A stretch of DNA of 64,000 bases, from the NCBI RefSeq assembly GCF_003344925.1, contig NZ_CP031188.1, positions 62,001-126,000 on the forward strand, read 5' to 3'. Below, piece by piece: positions 24,825-35,600 of this stretch. Both the position numbers and the translations under genes were made by a program. This DNA is from Flavobacterium arcticum. Lineage in GTDB: Bacteria > Bacteroidota > Bacteroidia > Flavobacteriales > Flavobacteriaceae. How positions within the stretch are numbered: position 1 is the first letter of the stretch; the number at the start of each line of letters is the position of its first letter. The notes under the pieces are model-generated. The model searched no databases and was not told the origin of the DNA. It was given only the letters and a program-made list of their open reading frames with translations.

Positions 24825-27800
24825 TTATCGTATTAAAGAAAAATGAGCTTTAAACTCTTTACTGTTACCATCAGATGAAATATAAGAAATGGTAAACCAA
24901 TAATCTGTAGCTGGGAGAATTTCGCCATCAAATGTGCCATCCCAACCTACTGTACCAGGTATAACAGACCCTACTACTTTACCATATCTATCAAATATAT
25001 AAATATTAGTATTTGATCTACCTCTTAACCCTTCTATAAACCAAGTATCGCGAACACCATCGCCATTAGGGCTAAAGAAGCGTGGATAATTTAGTGCATA
25101 TATTACTTCAGTAGAAGAGCCACAACCGTTTTTATCTCTCACAGTTACACTATACTCTCCTTGTTCTATACCTGTAAATATAGCTTCGTCTTGAAAAGCA
25201 CCATCATTCAGTTGATATTCATAATCACCTGAACCTCCTAAAACAGTAATGGTTATTGACTGCCTACGGTTAAAGTCTTCGCCTACTACTACATTTACTA
25301 TTGCCTGAGAAGATACCGATACAATTGCTGTAGCACTACCCGTACACCCTAATGCTATATTGGTTACATCTACACTATATTCTCCTGGTTCAGTTACCGT
25401 AATATATCCATCTGTATTGGGCAACTCTGTACTGCCATTATACCAAACAAAACTATATTGGTCTATCGAGAGTCCTGTATTTAATTCAGCATTAGCATAT
25501 TCTCCTGTTTCTATATCAAGACATATAAAAGTATCAAAAAGTTGTGGTCTTGGTGCACCTACTATCCAAACAGATAACTCGGCTACTGCAGCACATTCAT
25601 TAGGATTTTGTACTGTATAATATACAATTACATTACCCGATGAAATAGCTGTTAATTCGCCCGTATCGCTTATGGTAGCTCTATCTTCATTACTTACTGA
25701 CCACGTTCCTCCTATAGTGGCATTTGTAAACTGTGCTGTACTTGTTTCACAAACCTGCAAAGGTCCATCTATTATACCAGGGTCTGAAGTTGCTAACTGA
25801 GGGTATATCTCTACAGTATCACTAGCAGTACAACCATCTAAATTTCTTACTGTTATAGTATATATTCCTGGTACTAGGTTAGTAAAAACAGGACTTGGCT
25901 GAAAAGATATATTATTTATACTGTATTTAATCCCCTCTCCTACTGGTGCATCTACCGTTATAAGACCTCTCGAATTATCGCAATCAGTCTGCACTACATT
26001 TAGGGTAGGTACAGCTGGTACCTCGGGAGCGTTATGTATCGTTAAAGGCAATGACATTACTGTACACCCCACAGCATTTTGTACTGTTACATTGTAAATC
26101 ATTCCAGGTGTTAAACCTGTAAAATCAGTATTCGATTGATAATTTATTCCGTCTATACTATAAGTAAGTCCCGCCCCTATTGGCGATGTAACTGTAATAG
26201 TACCTGTTGGCGTATCGCAAGTAGGTTGTATTGCAGTAATAACAGGTTGTTGTGGTATCGTTAGCGAAGAGCTTATAATTATAGGGTTAGTTACAGAGAT
26301 ACAACCAACGTTATTTTTTACAGTTAGAGTATAACTACCTTGTGCTAAACCTGAAATTACAGGGTTTGGTTGAAAATTAATACCATCTATACTGTAAGTA
26401 AGACCTACTCCAGTAGGACTGTTTACTGTAATTGTACCCGTAGCCGAACCACAATCAGGTTGCGATACTGTAACATCAGCTATCGCTGGCATATCAGGTG
26501 CAGGATATACACTAATAGAAGAACCTGCTATACAGCCATCTGCATTTTTAACCAAAATAGTATATGTGCCAGGTATGAGCCCTGTAAATAATATTCCGCT
26601 CTGGAAAGTAATACCATCTATACTATAAGTATATGATGCTCCTAAAGGCGAACTCACTGCTATAGTACCTAATGCTGTAGAGCAGTCTGGTTGTACTGCC
26701 GAAAGCTGTGGCGATGGTACAGGTGTTAATGGTGCATCTATATTATAAGTAGCAGAAGTAGAGGAACATCCGAAACTATTCATTGCTATTATTGAATAAC
26801 TACCTTGTAAAAGTCCAGAAAACACATTACTTGCCTGATAATTAACACCATCTATACTATATGTAAAACCTGCTCCTACTGGAAAGTTTACCGTTAATGT
26901 TCCTAAAAGTGCGCTACAACTAGGTTGTGTTACAACTACATTAGGTACGGGCGGTGTAGGCGGCTGCGAATTAACCTGTATACTGGTCGTAGCCATACAG
27001 CCATCTGTATTTTGTATTGTTATGGTATAGGTATCTGGCAAGACATCATTAAAAATAGTACTAGACTGATAATCTATACCGTTAATACTATAGGTATATT
27101 GTGTACCTACAGGAGCATCTATAGTAATCGTTCCTGTAGCTACTGTACAAGTAGGCTGTATTACCGAAACTTGTGGTGTGGGTACTGGTACGGGGGCTAA
27201 ATCTATATCGAAATTTCCTGAAGTAGAGGAACACCCAAAACTATTCATTACTGTTACCGAATAACTACCTTGAGAAAGTCCAGAAAAAACAGTACTCGCC
27301 TGATAATTTATACCATCTATACTATAAGTAAACTCTGTACCTATAGGCGAGCTTACTGTTAATATGCCTGAGAGAACATCACAATCGGGTTGTGTTATAA
27401 CTACGTCTGGTGTAGGTGGTGTAGGTGGTTGTGGGTTAACTAATATATTAGTAGTATTCATACAACCATCGGTGTTTTGTACTGTTATAGTATAATTACC
27501 TGATACAACATCATTAAACACTGTACTAGACTGATAATCTATATCATTAATACTATAGGTATATTGAGCTCCTATCGGAGCGTTTACAGTAACTGTTGCT
27601 GTTGCTACTGTACAAGTAGGTTGTGCTATAGCTACATCAGGAACAATAGGTGTTACCAATACAGGATCTATAATTGCAGAGTCATATTCTGTGATACAAC
27701 CTGTAGCATTTTGCACATAAAGCGTATATGTACCCGATGGTACTGTTGTAAATACAGCTTCTGGCTGATAATTAGTTCCATCTATACTATAGGTATAGTC

Positions 27801-29609
27801 TGCTCCTAATGGGCTGTTTATAGTTATAGTACCTGTAGTTATAAAACAATCAGGCTGCACTAATGTAAAATCAGGTGTACCTGGTACTGGATCTATAGTT
27901 ATTGGTACGCTGCTATTACCAGCTGTATTACAAGAGTTAGCAACAACTGTATAAACTACGTTATAATCACCAGGGGTACTTGTAGCAGGATCTATTTCTC
28001 CCGTTACAGCATCTATAGTAAGACCACTTTCGGCGGTATAAGTACCTCCTGCAGTAAATCCTGTTGCGGGCTGTGGCTGCACTTCGGTACTGCCAAAACA
28101 TACTGATGCAGGCAATGTAAAATCGGTAACAGGGTCACCAAGACCATTTACTGTAACAACTATAAGCGCTGCAATACTTTCGCATCCAGTGGGTGCTACC
28201 TGACTTACATAATAATTAGTAGTTCCTACTACAGCGGTACTAGGTACAGGTGGAGCGCCTGCAAACCAACTAGCAGTATTTCCTGGTAATACCTCTGCTG
28301 TAAGTGCAGTAGCTGTTTCGCCTTGGCAATACACTACGTTTGCTACTACAGGTGGTGGTACAGAGTCTCCTGAGAATGATATTTCGAGTGTAGTAACACA
28401 ATATTGTGTAACCCAATCATAATAATAAAGTCCTTCTGAAGTAAAACCTGATATAGTTGTACTATTACTTGATGCATCGGTTATTGTGGTAGTTGACGGG
28501 TTATCACTATGTGCCATCCATGTACCTGTACCTGCTGCTTCTACACTGGCTATTAAATCTCCACAATCCATATAATACGGGTTAGGCGAAAGTATACCAT
28601 TGTTAGCTGTAAAGGTTATAGCATCAAGATAATTACCTACACTCGCGCCTCCTACACTAGAAACTGATTGAAATATAAAACGAGTCACGGTTTGTCCGGC
28701 AGGCACATCATATGTACCTGTATTATAACTCCATGCGGTATTACTTGTAGTTACAGAGGCTCCTACTGGAGTATAAGGACCGCCTGGTGGTCCTGCTAAA
28801 AGCTGACAAGTATCTGTACCCTGACGACCGCGATGGGCAAAACCATAAGAAAAGGTTGTAACTTCTGGTGTTTGGTAATCCTGATATACACCTGACACTA
28901 AATTTGCATTAAGTTCTATAAACTGATTACCACTATAAGCTGGTACATTTTCATAATTAGGAACAGGCCAAAACTCCATCATTTGGTCTGATGCCGTTGT
29001 ACGCCAACCCTGTACTACATTATGATTAAGAAAAATAGGGTAATTAGTTACAGGAGGAGGGGCTGGGGACTCAAAATCAAAATTAATTGTCGTAATAACA
29101 CAGTCAGACTGATTATTATCTGATGGCGGCGGCGGTGTAGTAACACACACACTAAATGTTGTTGCTGTAAGCGAAGGAGTTGTTGTATTGAAATAAAGTC
29201 TTAGTTTATATGTTTCTCCTACAGTAAGTGAAGTAGCATTTATTACATTATTAATACTGCAATATACCTGAGTAAAAGTACTACAATCTGCTCCTTCATA
29301 AATTACCATTGCTACTGGTTGGGGTGTGCCAGTAAAATTAGAAAGAGATACTGTATGTGATGTTGATGTTGCCACAAACTGATACCAAATATCGCCTGTT
29401 GTAGCAACAGTACATGTATTGCCCTCTGGTGAAACTGTGGCAGCAGAAAAAGATGTTGTAGCTATACTTGTACAACTTTGCCCAGAGTTTACTGTGAGTA
29501 CTGTAGCATTACCACACTCATCATTTACAGGAACAAAAGTTGTTGCATAGGAAAAAGTATTCCCTACTATAAGAAGTAGAGTATATAAAAACAAAGTATT
29601 TTTATTCAT
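24825..29609 (-). CDS. Giant secreted protein with nine SprB-like repeats and T9SS type B sorting domain
   Basis: This 1594-residue protein begins with a signal peptide (LFLYTLLLIVGNTFSYA). Residues 25-160 are Cys-containing and resemble pre-peptidase-type beta domains; 165-330 contain a putative carbohydrate-binding-like sandwich. From about 574 to 1270 come nine copies of a 77-78 residue repeat with the signature QPxC, TYSIDGxxYQ and a VxNxxGC end, as in SprB-type gliding adhesins. A final related copy precedes the ending with RFFSPNGDGVRDTW and IYIFDRYGKVV, the gliding-motility-associated type B C-terminal domain that directs export by T9SS. It is probably a surface adhesin. It is the first of five neighbouring cargo genes on this strand. 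Confidence 0.9.
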   Translation of the reverse strand: MNKNTLFLYTLLLIVGNTFSYATTFVPVNDECGNATVLTVNSGQSCTSIATTSFSAATVSPEGNTCTVATTGDIWYQFVATSTSHTVSLSNFTGTPQPVAMVIYEGADCSTFTQVYCSINNVINATSLTVGETYKLRLYFNTTTPSLTATTFSVCVTTPPPPSDNNQSDCVITTINFDFESPAPPPVTNYPIFLNHNVVQGWRTTASDQMMEFWPVPNYENVPAYSGNQFIELNANLVSGVYQDYQTPEVTTFSYGFAHRGRQGTDTCQLLAGPPGGPYTPVGASVTTSNTAWSYNTGTYDVPAGQTVTRFIFQSVSSVGGASVGNYLDAITFTANNGILSPNPYYMDCGDLIASVEAAGTGTWMAHSDNPSTTTITDASSNSTTISGFTSEGLYYYDWVTQYCVTTLEISFSGDSVPPPVVANVVYCQGETATALTAEVLPGNTASWFAGAPPVPSTAVVGTTNYYVSQVAPTGCESIAALIVVTVNGLGDPVTDFTLPASVCFGSTEVQPQPATGFTAGGTYTAESGLTIDAVTGEIDPATSTPGDYNVVYTVVANSCNTAGNSSVPITIDPVPGTPDFTLVQPDCFITTGTITINSPLGADYTYSIDGTNYQPEAVFTTVPSGTYTLYVQNATGCITEYDSAIIDPVLVTPIVPDVAIAQPTCTVATATVTVNAPIGAQYTYSINDIDYQSSTVFNDVVSGNYTITVQNTDGCMNTTNILVNPQPPTPPTPDVVITQPDCDVLSGILTVSSPIGTEFTYSIDGINYQASTVFSGLSQGSYSVTVMNSFGCSSTSGNFDIDLAPVPVPTPQVSVIQPTCTVATGTITIDAPVGTQYTYSINGIDYQSSTIFNDVLPDTYTITIQNTDGCMATTSIQVNSQPPTPPVPNVVVTQPSCSALLGTLTVNFPVGAGFTYSIDGVNYQASNVFSGLLQGSYSIIAMNSFGCSSTSATYNIDAPLTPVPSPQLSAVQPDCSTALGTIAVSSPLGASYTYSIDGITFQSGILFTGLIPGTYTILVKNADGCIAGSSISVYPAPDMPAIADVTVSQPDCGSATGTITVNSPTGVGLTYSIDGINFQPNPVISGLAQGSYTLTVKNNVGCISVTNPIIISSSLTIPQQPVITAIQPTCDTPTGTITVTSPIGAGLTYSIDGINYQSNTDFTGLTPGMIYNVTVQNAVGCTVMSLPLTIHNAPEVPAVPTLNVVQTDCDNSRGLITVDAPVGEGIKYSINNISFQPSPVFTNLVPGIYTITVRNLDGCTASDTVEIYPQLATSDPGIIDGPLQVCETSTAQFTNATIGGTWSVSNEDRATISDTGELTAISSGNVIVYYTVQNPNECAAVAELSVWIVGAPRPQLFDTFICLDIETGEYANAELNTGLSIDQYSFVWYNGSTELPNTDGYITVTEPGEYSVDVTNIALGCTGSATAIVSVSSQAIVNVVVGEDFNRRQSITITVLGGSGDYEYQLNDGAFQDEAIFTGIEQGEYSVTVRDKNGCGSSTEVIYALNYPRFFSPNGDGVRDTWFIEGLRGRSNTNIYIFDRYGKVVGSVIPGTVGWDGTFDGEILPATDYWFTISYISSDGNSKEFKAHFSLIR
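25797..27888 (-). repeat. Nine tandem ~232-bp coding repeats with a higher-order duplication
   Basis: The repeats are in frame with the protein. Copies 2+3 closely resemble copies 4+5 (TCTVAT starts, IDYQSST, NTDGCM and MNSFGCSSTS recur in the same order), which shows that a two-unit block of about 155 residues was duplicated. Confidence 0.8.
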
Positions 29610-29714
29610 GGTTAGGCAATTTGGTATTAAAACTATGTTAAAAACATAACATAAACAAAATACCCTACCTCTATTAACAAATAAATCTTAAAAAGTTATA
29701 GTTTTATGTTCATA

Positions 29715-29755
29715 AAAAACAAAACTCCCTTTATCAAATTGATAAAAGGGAGTTG
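29715..29755 (-). terminator. Terminator of the 29778-32408 gene
   Basis: ACTCCCTTTATCAA (29724-29737) pairs with TTGATAAAAGGGAGT (29739-29753, one bulged base). On the minus strand a T-rich tail follows. Confidence 0.75.
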
Positions 29756-29777
29756 CTATAAGTATCTCTTTTAGTTT

Positions 29778-32408
29778 TTAATAAACTACTTTCTTAGTTA
29801 CAGTACCTCTATTAGTAGTAACATTCACGATAAGCACCTGCTGATCAGAGTTTAAATTACTTACTATTAATTGGCTTGCATTTACATTATTATTAGTATA
29901 TAATGTTCTTCCTCTCATATCATAAACATTTACTGCTGTAATATCAAGTGTACCTGCATCAATGTTTATATCATTGTTAGTTTGGTAAACTACTACTTCG
30001 TTAGGATTAAAGCCTGAATTTTTAGTACTAAGGTATGCCTGATTGTATACTATTGCAAACCTGTTATTATTAGTACCTGCTTGTGTAGTAAAACTATACC
30101 CTCTATCATTAAGATTGATAAGTTGCCCTGTTACATAATCGATAAGGTAAATATCCTGACCTTCTGTAAACAATCCATCTACATGATCAAGGCTTATAGT
30201 ATAGTTACCTGCCCTTTCGGCATAAAAACCTACAGCTACACTGTCTGTTATAGCAAATTCAGGTCTTGCTTGTACAGTTAAATTAACATCGTTTGCTATT
30301 GTATATAGCTCTACAGGGTTACCTACAAGGAGCATTTTACCGTCCCAACCATAATCAAGACCTAAAGTCATATCAGGATTATAAACAATTGACATTTGAC
30401 TAAATTCACCTTCAGTGGTAAGATTTAACCAAATACGAGAACTTTTTTGTACTTGCTGTTCTACCCTAAAAAACTGACCATTGTTTACCGGCATACGCAT
30501 AGCGTTGTTGAAAGCAAGTGAACCTGCCGTTGCTTGAACAAAAAAGCCTTGACCTGGATTTATAACCCAATCGTCTGAATCCCCTATAAATGTGCTCGAA
30601 CCTGTATCGCCTCCAGCTGCTTCATTAGCAGTATAAGCAGCAAGGGTTATTGTAGCATAAGTAGTTGCATCGGGATCATTTCGTTTTCTCCAGAAATATA
30701 ACGCTGACCCCTCATCAATTACACCTGTATTAGCCGCATAAAAAGCTGCAATATTTATAGGTGACGGATATGGATTACCTACAAGGTTATAACCATTTAA
30801 TGCTGTTTCCATAGGTACAGTTATTGTACCGTTATTTACCTCTCCTTCAAAGATACCTGTCCAAACTTCACCGGGTGTTTCTTCGTCTACAAAATCAACA
30901 TGGTTATTTGGTGTGCGTATTAGGTATCCGTACCCAGGTTTAAAGCTATTTGCCCCTGGTGCTATTGCTGTATAAAGATCTGTTGACTCATCATAATCAT
31001 AAAAACGATTGGTTAATGTTTGTGGTGAAAAAGCTAATAAATTTTGACCTGTTACTGGAGCAGACCATAAAGAATAATCAAGTCTATATAATGGTGAGCT
31101 ATTTTTTTGTACTTGTAACGCTACACTATTAACTGCGTTTGGGTTGGTTTGAATAAGGTTTGCATTATTTTCTATTATAAATGCTGCTGCCGACTGTGTA
31201 TTGTTTATCTCATTGGCTACTATAAGATTTGTACCCGAAGCTATTACTACAGATCCTCCTGGATTTATTAACATGGTAGATGAGGTAAACTCTCCTTCGG
31301 TTGCAGTATTATAAGCCCCCTCTATTATAGCCTTATCAATTACGCTAGGTACAAAACCCGCTGTCCAAACAGCGCCATCCCAAACATTTTCGATCCCCGT
31401 TGTTAACATTATAATATTAGAGTCTTCAGAGGTATCAGAATCTGAAACAGCCCTTACTCTATAATAATAATCAGTTTCAGGGTTTAAACCCGTTACTTCA
31501 TAACTTGTTACACTACCTACATTGAGGTCTTCATAGCCTGTAACATACGTACTAAAATCAGAGGTTGCGCTAACATCGAGCCTATAACTTGTAGCAGCAA
31601 CAACTAAACCCCAGTTAGCAGTAAAGCTTGCACTAGAAGTATAGGTAGCTGCGGTAGTTACGGGTGTAGTAAGCGCAACATCGCCCCCTAAAGAAATATT
31701 ATCTATATATACTCTTCTTGATGCTTGACTTGTACTAGTAAAATGTTGTGCTACTCCAAAGTATGATGATGCTGTATAGGTATTGTCAGTTATTGTACTA
31801 CCCGCAGCAATTGTAGGGGTAGCATCATATGTAAAACCTTCTGAAGTATATAGTTGCCATTCTCCGCTTTCGCTTCTTGTAATTCTAATATTTAAGCCTG
31901 CTTCTAGCGCACCATTCCCATAAGAAGTAGTAGATAATTCTCCTAATTCAATAGCTTCTCCAGCTCCAGGTTTTTTCCATAGTTCAATCTTATCACTAGA
32001 ACCTGTTACTCCTAATTCTAAATAATAACCAGACCATTCTGCTGCTGCAATATCTCCCGAAAAAGCTACATCAGACATTAACACAACTGCAATGTAGTTT
32101 GAGTTACTAGGGTTAAAGTCTCCTGTTGCTAAAGAAAATTCCCATTCGCTAACCTCTGTACTTGCCGTCATTAAAGTTATATTACCTTGATTTACGCTTG
32201 CTGCAAGAAAAGAACCATCGGTAGTTGCACTTCCTTCAGGAACTACACCATCGGTAATAACAGTAAAAAAAGATGTATCGCCTAACCAAGTAGGATTTGA
32301 GGTAAAATTACCATCAGTAAAGTCATCTGTTTGTCCCCATACGGTTACTCCAGATAAAAACAACGCTGCGGAAAATAAAATTTTCCTGAAAAGTGATTTT
32401 TTTAACAT
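29778..32408 (-). CDS. T9SS cargo paralogue 1: secreted protein with fibronectin III domain and type C sorting module
   Basis: This 876-residue protein has a signal peptide (FRKILFSAALFLSGVTVWGQ). Residues 30-240 look like a lectin or LamG-type jelly roll. A fibronectin type III domain follows at about 243-340, uninterrupted. From about residue 340 to the end (DNA 29778-31390) it carries the module shared with the next three genes: RLDYSLWSAPVTGQN, then YNLVGNPYPSPINI, ALYFWRKRNDP, then WVINPGQGFF and QFFR. It ends in a sorting domain (EVVVYQTNNDINIDAG, then VYDMRGRTLY and VTKKVV), a T9SS type C signal as I recall it. Its own terminator follows. Confidence 0.85.
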   Translation of the reverse strand: MLKKSLFRKILFSAALFLSGVTVWGQTDDFTDGNFTSNPTWLGDTSFFTVITDGVVPEGSATTDGSFLAASVNQGNITLMTASTEVSEWEFSLATGDFNPSNSNYIAVVLMSDVAFSGDIAAAEWSGYYLELGVTGSSDKIELWKKPGAGEAIELGELSTTSYGNGALEAGLNIRITRSESGEWQLYTSEGFTYDATPTIAAGSTITDNTYTASSYFGVAQHFTSTSQASRRVYIDNISLGGDVALTTPVTTAATYTSSASFTANWGLVVAATSYRLDVSATSDFSTYVTGYEDLNVGSVTSYEVTGLNPETDYYYRVRAVSDSDTSEDSNIIMLTTGIENVWDGAVWTAGFVPSVIDKAIIEGAYNTATEGEFTSSTMLINPGGSVVIASGTNLIVANEINNTQSAAAFIIENNANLIQTNPNAVNSVALQVQKNSSPLYRLDYSLWSAPVTGQNLLAFSPQTLTNRFYDYDESTDLYTAIAPGANSFKPGYGYLIRTPNNHVDFVDEETPGEVWTGIFEGEVNNGTITVPMETALNGYNLVGNPYPSPINIAAFYAANTGVIDEGSALYFWRKRNDPDATTYATITLAAYTANEAAGGDTGSSTFIGDSDDWVINPGQGFFVQATAGSLAFNNAMRMPVNNGQFFRVEQQVQKSSRIWLNLTTEGEFSQMSIVYNPDMTLGLDYGWDGKMLLVGNPVELYTIANDVNLTVQARPEFAITDSVAVGFYAERAGNYTISLDHVDGLFTEGQDIYLIDYVTGQLINLNDRGYSFTTQAGTNNNRFAIVYNQAYLSTKNSGFNPNEVVVYQTNNDINIDAGTLDITAVNVYDMRGRTLYTNNNVNASQLIVSNLNSDQQVLIVNVTTNRGTVTKKVVY

Positions 32409-32602
32409 GGTATATAATGTTTAGTAATTAAGTTGGACTCTAAATTAACTCATTATCAATCAAATAAAATCATTTTTTACATTAACTTAACAAAAACAAA
32501 AAACCATATTTAAATAGTTTATAATAAGTGCCTATTTTAGTATTAAGCTAAATAAACACCGTAATACTCTTGCGGTTTAAACTAAACTTATACTCCTAAA
32601 AA

Positions 32603-32638
32603 CATAAAAAGCCTGCGCTAGTGCGCAGGCTTTTTTAT
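32603..32638. terminator. Terminator of the 32675-37261 gene
   Basis: GCCTGCGC (32611-32618) pairs with GCGCAGGC (32623-32630) around TAGT, with an A-run on one side and a T-run on the other. Confidence 0.9.
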
Positions 32639-32674
32639 TATACAGAAAAGTTATTCCGAATATTATGATAATAA

Positions 32675-35600
32675 TTATCTAACAATTTTCTTGGTTACAA
32701 TACCTTTATTAGTAGTAATATTAACGATTAACACTTGCTGTGCAGACTCTAAATTACTCACTATCAATTCGCTTGCATTTACATCATTATTAGAATATAA
32801 TGTTCTACCTCTCATATCATAAACGCTTACTGCTGTAATATCAAGTATACCTGCATTAATGTTTATATCACTGTTAGTTTGATATACTACAACTTCGTTA
32901 GGTGTTATAGCAAAATCATTACTATCTAAAGCTTGTATAGTGTAAATAATCTCGAAACGTTCATTAAACTGTCCAGCCTCAGTACTAAAAGTATAATCTG
33001 CTGCTTTAAGGTTTATTGTTTGCCCTGCTACATTATCTTTTAAGTAAACATCTTGACCTTCTGTAAATAATCCATCTACATGATCTAAGCTTATTGTATA
33101 ATTACCTGCTGTTTCAACATAGATACCTAAAGCTACTTGGTCTTCTGTATCAAACTCAGGTCTTGCTTGTATAGCAAGAGTAATATCTTGAGCCATTGTG
33201 TATATTGTAACAGGACCATCACCTATAATAGATTTACCATCCCATCCGTAATCTAAATCTAAGGTTGTATTAGGATTATATACTATTGCAGTTTGACTAA
33301 ATTTACCTTCAGTAACAAGGTTTAACCATAAACGAGAACTTTGTTGTTGTGCTTCTTCTGTAGTTCTAAAAAACTGATTATTGTTTACAGGCATACGCAT
33401 AGCATTATTAAACACTAAAGATCCTCCTGTTGCTTTTACAAAAAATCCTTGTCCTTGGTTTATAACCCACTCATCTGAAATTCCTGTAAAAGTTCCTGAA
33501 CCTGTGTCTCCTCCTGCAGCACTATTAGCAATATAAGCAGCTAGAGTTATTGAAGCATAAGTCGTTGCATCAGGGTTATTTCGTTTTCTCCAGAAATACA
33601 ATGCTGAACCTAATTCAAGTGTACCTGAATTGGCTGCATAAAAAGCAGCTATATTTACAGGTGATGGGTAAGGATTACCTACAAGGTTATATCCGTTAAA
33701 AGCCGACTCCATAGGTACAGTTACAGTACCATTATTAGGCGTTCCTTCAAATGTTCCTGTCCAAGTCTCTCCTGCTGTTTCTTCATTTACAAAAGACACA
33801 TGATTGTTTGGCATACGTATTAGGTAACCATAACCTGGCTGAAAGTTATTTGACCCAGGCGTTACTGCCGTAAGTAAATCGGTTGACTCATCATAATCGT
33901 AAAAACGATTGGTTAATGTTTGTGGTGAGAAAGCTAGTAAATTTTGACCCGTTACTGGAGCTGACCATAAGCTATAATCTAACCTGTATAATGCCGAGCT
34001 ATTTTTTTGTACTTGTATATCTCCTGTATTTTCTACATTGTTTACCTGTATAAGGTTAGCGTTATTTTCTACAATGAATGCCGAAGCATCTATATTGTTT
34101 ACTACCGCTCCTGTAATAGTAATGTTATCACCTGAGGCAATTACAAGACTACCACCTTCATTTATTATAAGTGTAGCAGCTGTAAATGTACCATCTTCGG
34201 CTGTATTATATGCTCCTTCTATAATGGCTGCGTCTATAATGGCTGGTGCACTACCTGCTGTCCAAGCATCTCCATTCCATACATTCTCTACAGCTGTAGT
34301 TACTTCTATTTCATTAGAGTTTGCAGATGTTTCTGATACAGAAACTGCTCTTACCACATATTTATAATCTGTATCGTCTTCTAATCCTGTTACTTCATAA
34401 CTAGTTACATCGCCTACATTTAGGTCTTCATACCCTGTAACAAATGATGTAGTAGTACCTCCCTCGGAAGTATGGCTACCTAGATCGTCTACATTATCTA
34501 CAGGATAACTATCCCACTCACTATTACTATATGATGTAGACGGCCCCATTACTGTTGCTTTTCTTCTTAGCGTAACATCTTCATTTCCTGCACCTACTTT
34601 ATCAATTAATATAAAGTTCTTATATAAGTTTACATCTTCACTTCCTGTAAAATACACCGCTGTATTTGCAGAACTATATGGTAATAAAACATCTGCTGCA
34701 GCTAGTGTTGCTGCTGAGGCTCCATTACTCGCTACTACATAAGTAGCACCATTTGCTAATGTACCTGAAAGAAGGTATTTAGTATCATTACCTCTACTGA
34801 TAGCATATTGTGATAAATCTACACTACTACCTGTACCATTATAAATTTCGATAGCCTTATTATTCCCTGGGTTATCTCCCTCTACATATTCAGATATGAT
34901 AAGATCTGAAAGGTCAGTACCCTCAGTTTGTGTAGTAACATCAAGTCTGTAGCTTGTAGCGTCATCTACAGCATTCCAGTTTGCTGTAAAACCAGTAGTT
35001 GTAATACTTGTAGCAGCAGTAGCTACTGGTGCATAAAGTGGTGGTGCTACTTCTGTTATAGAAATATCATCTATATACCAATTATCCCCATCATCTTGTT
35101 GCATTACAAAAGCCACATATACGGTTTGTCCTTCATAAGCTGTCAAATCAACTGTTCTTTCGCTATAACTATTCGAAAAATCAGATTCACCATAATTTAT
35201 TACCGTAGTATAAGAGTTATGATCTGTTGGGTTACTCGTTGCTATTTTTATATAATATTCTCCATCATAGTCACTACTATAGTCTTGACTCTCTTGAAAT
35301 TTAAGTTCTATAGTACCACCTGTTTCTGGAAGCACAATACCTGGAGTTACTAACCAGTCTTCGGCTAATCCGCCTGAAACATTTTCATATTGTACATAAG
35401 CTGTACCTTCTGACCCGTTATAAGTATCCGATGTTATACGCTTCCAATCTTCACTTGTACCTAAATTATTTGTACCTCTAAAAGTTGACCAGCAGTTAGC
35501 TGGGAATGTTGCATCTTCAAAATCTTCTGAGAATGGTAATGTAAACTCTCCACAAAGTGTTGTAAATGTTACATCGTTACCATATACTGTACCTCCTGCA

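Noticed and set aside
26370..27809. Plus-strand frames rich in Cys, Tyr and Arg
   Set aside because: They are shadows of the repeat-coding minus-strand adhesin gene; composition follows from its codons and they have no family similarity.
25797..27888. Regular repeats considered as a CRISPR array
   Set aside because: The repeats are about 232 bases long, diverged, and continuous coding sequence in one frame; no short identical repeats with unique spacers and no cas genes.
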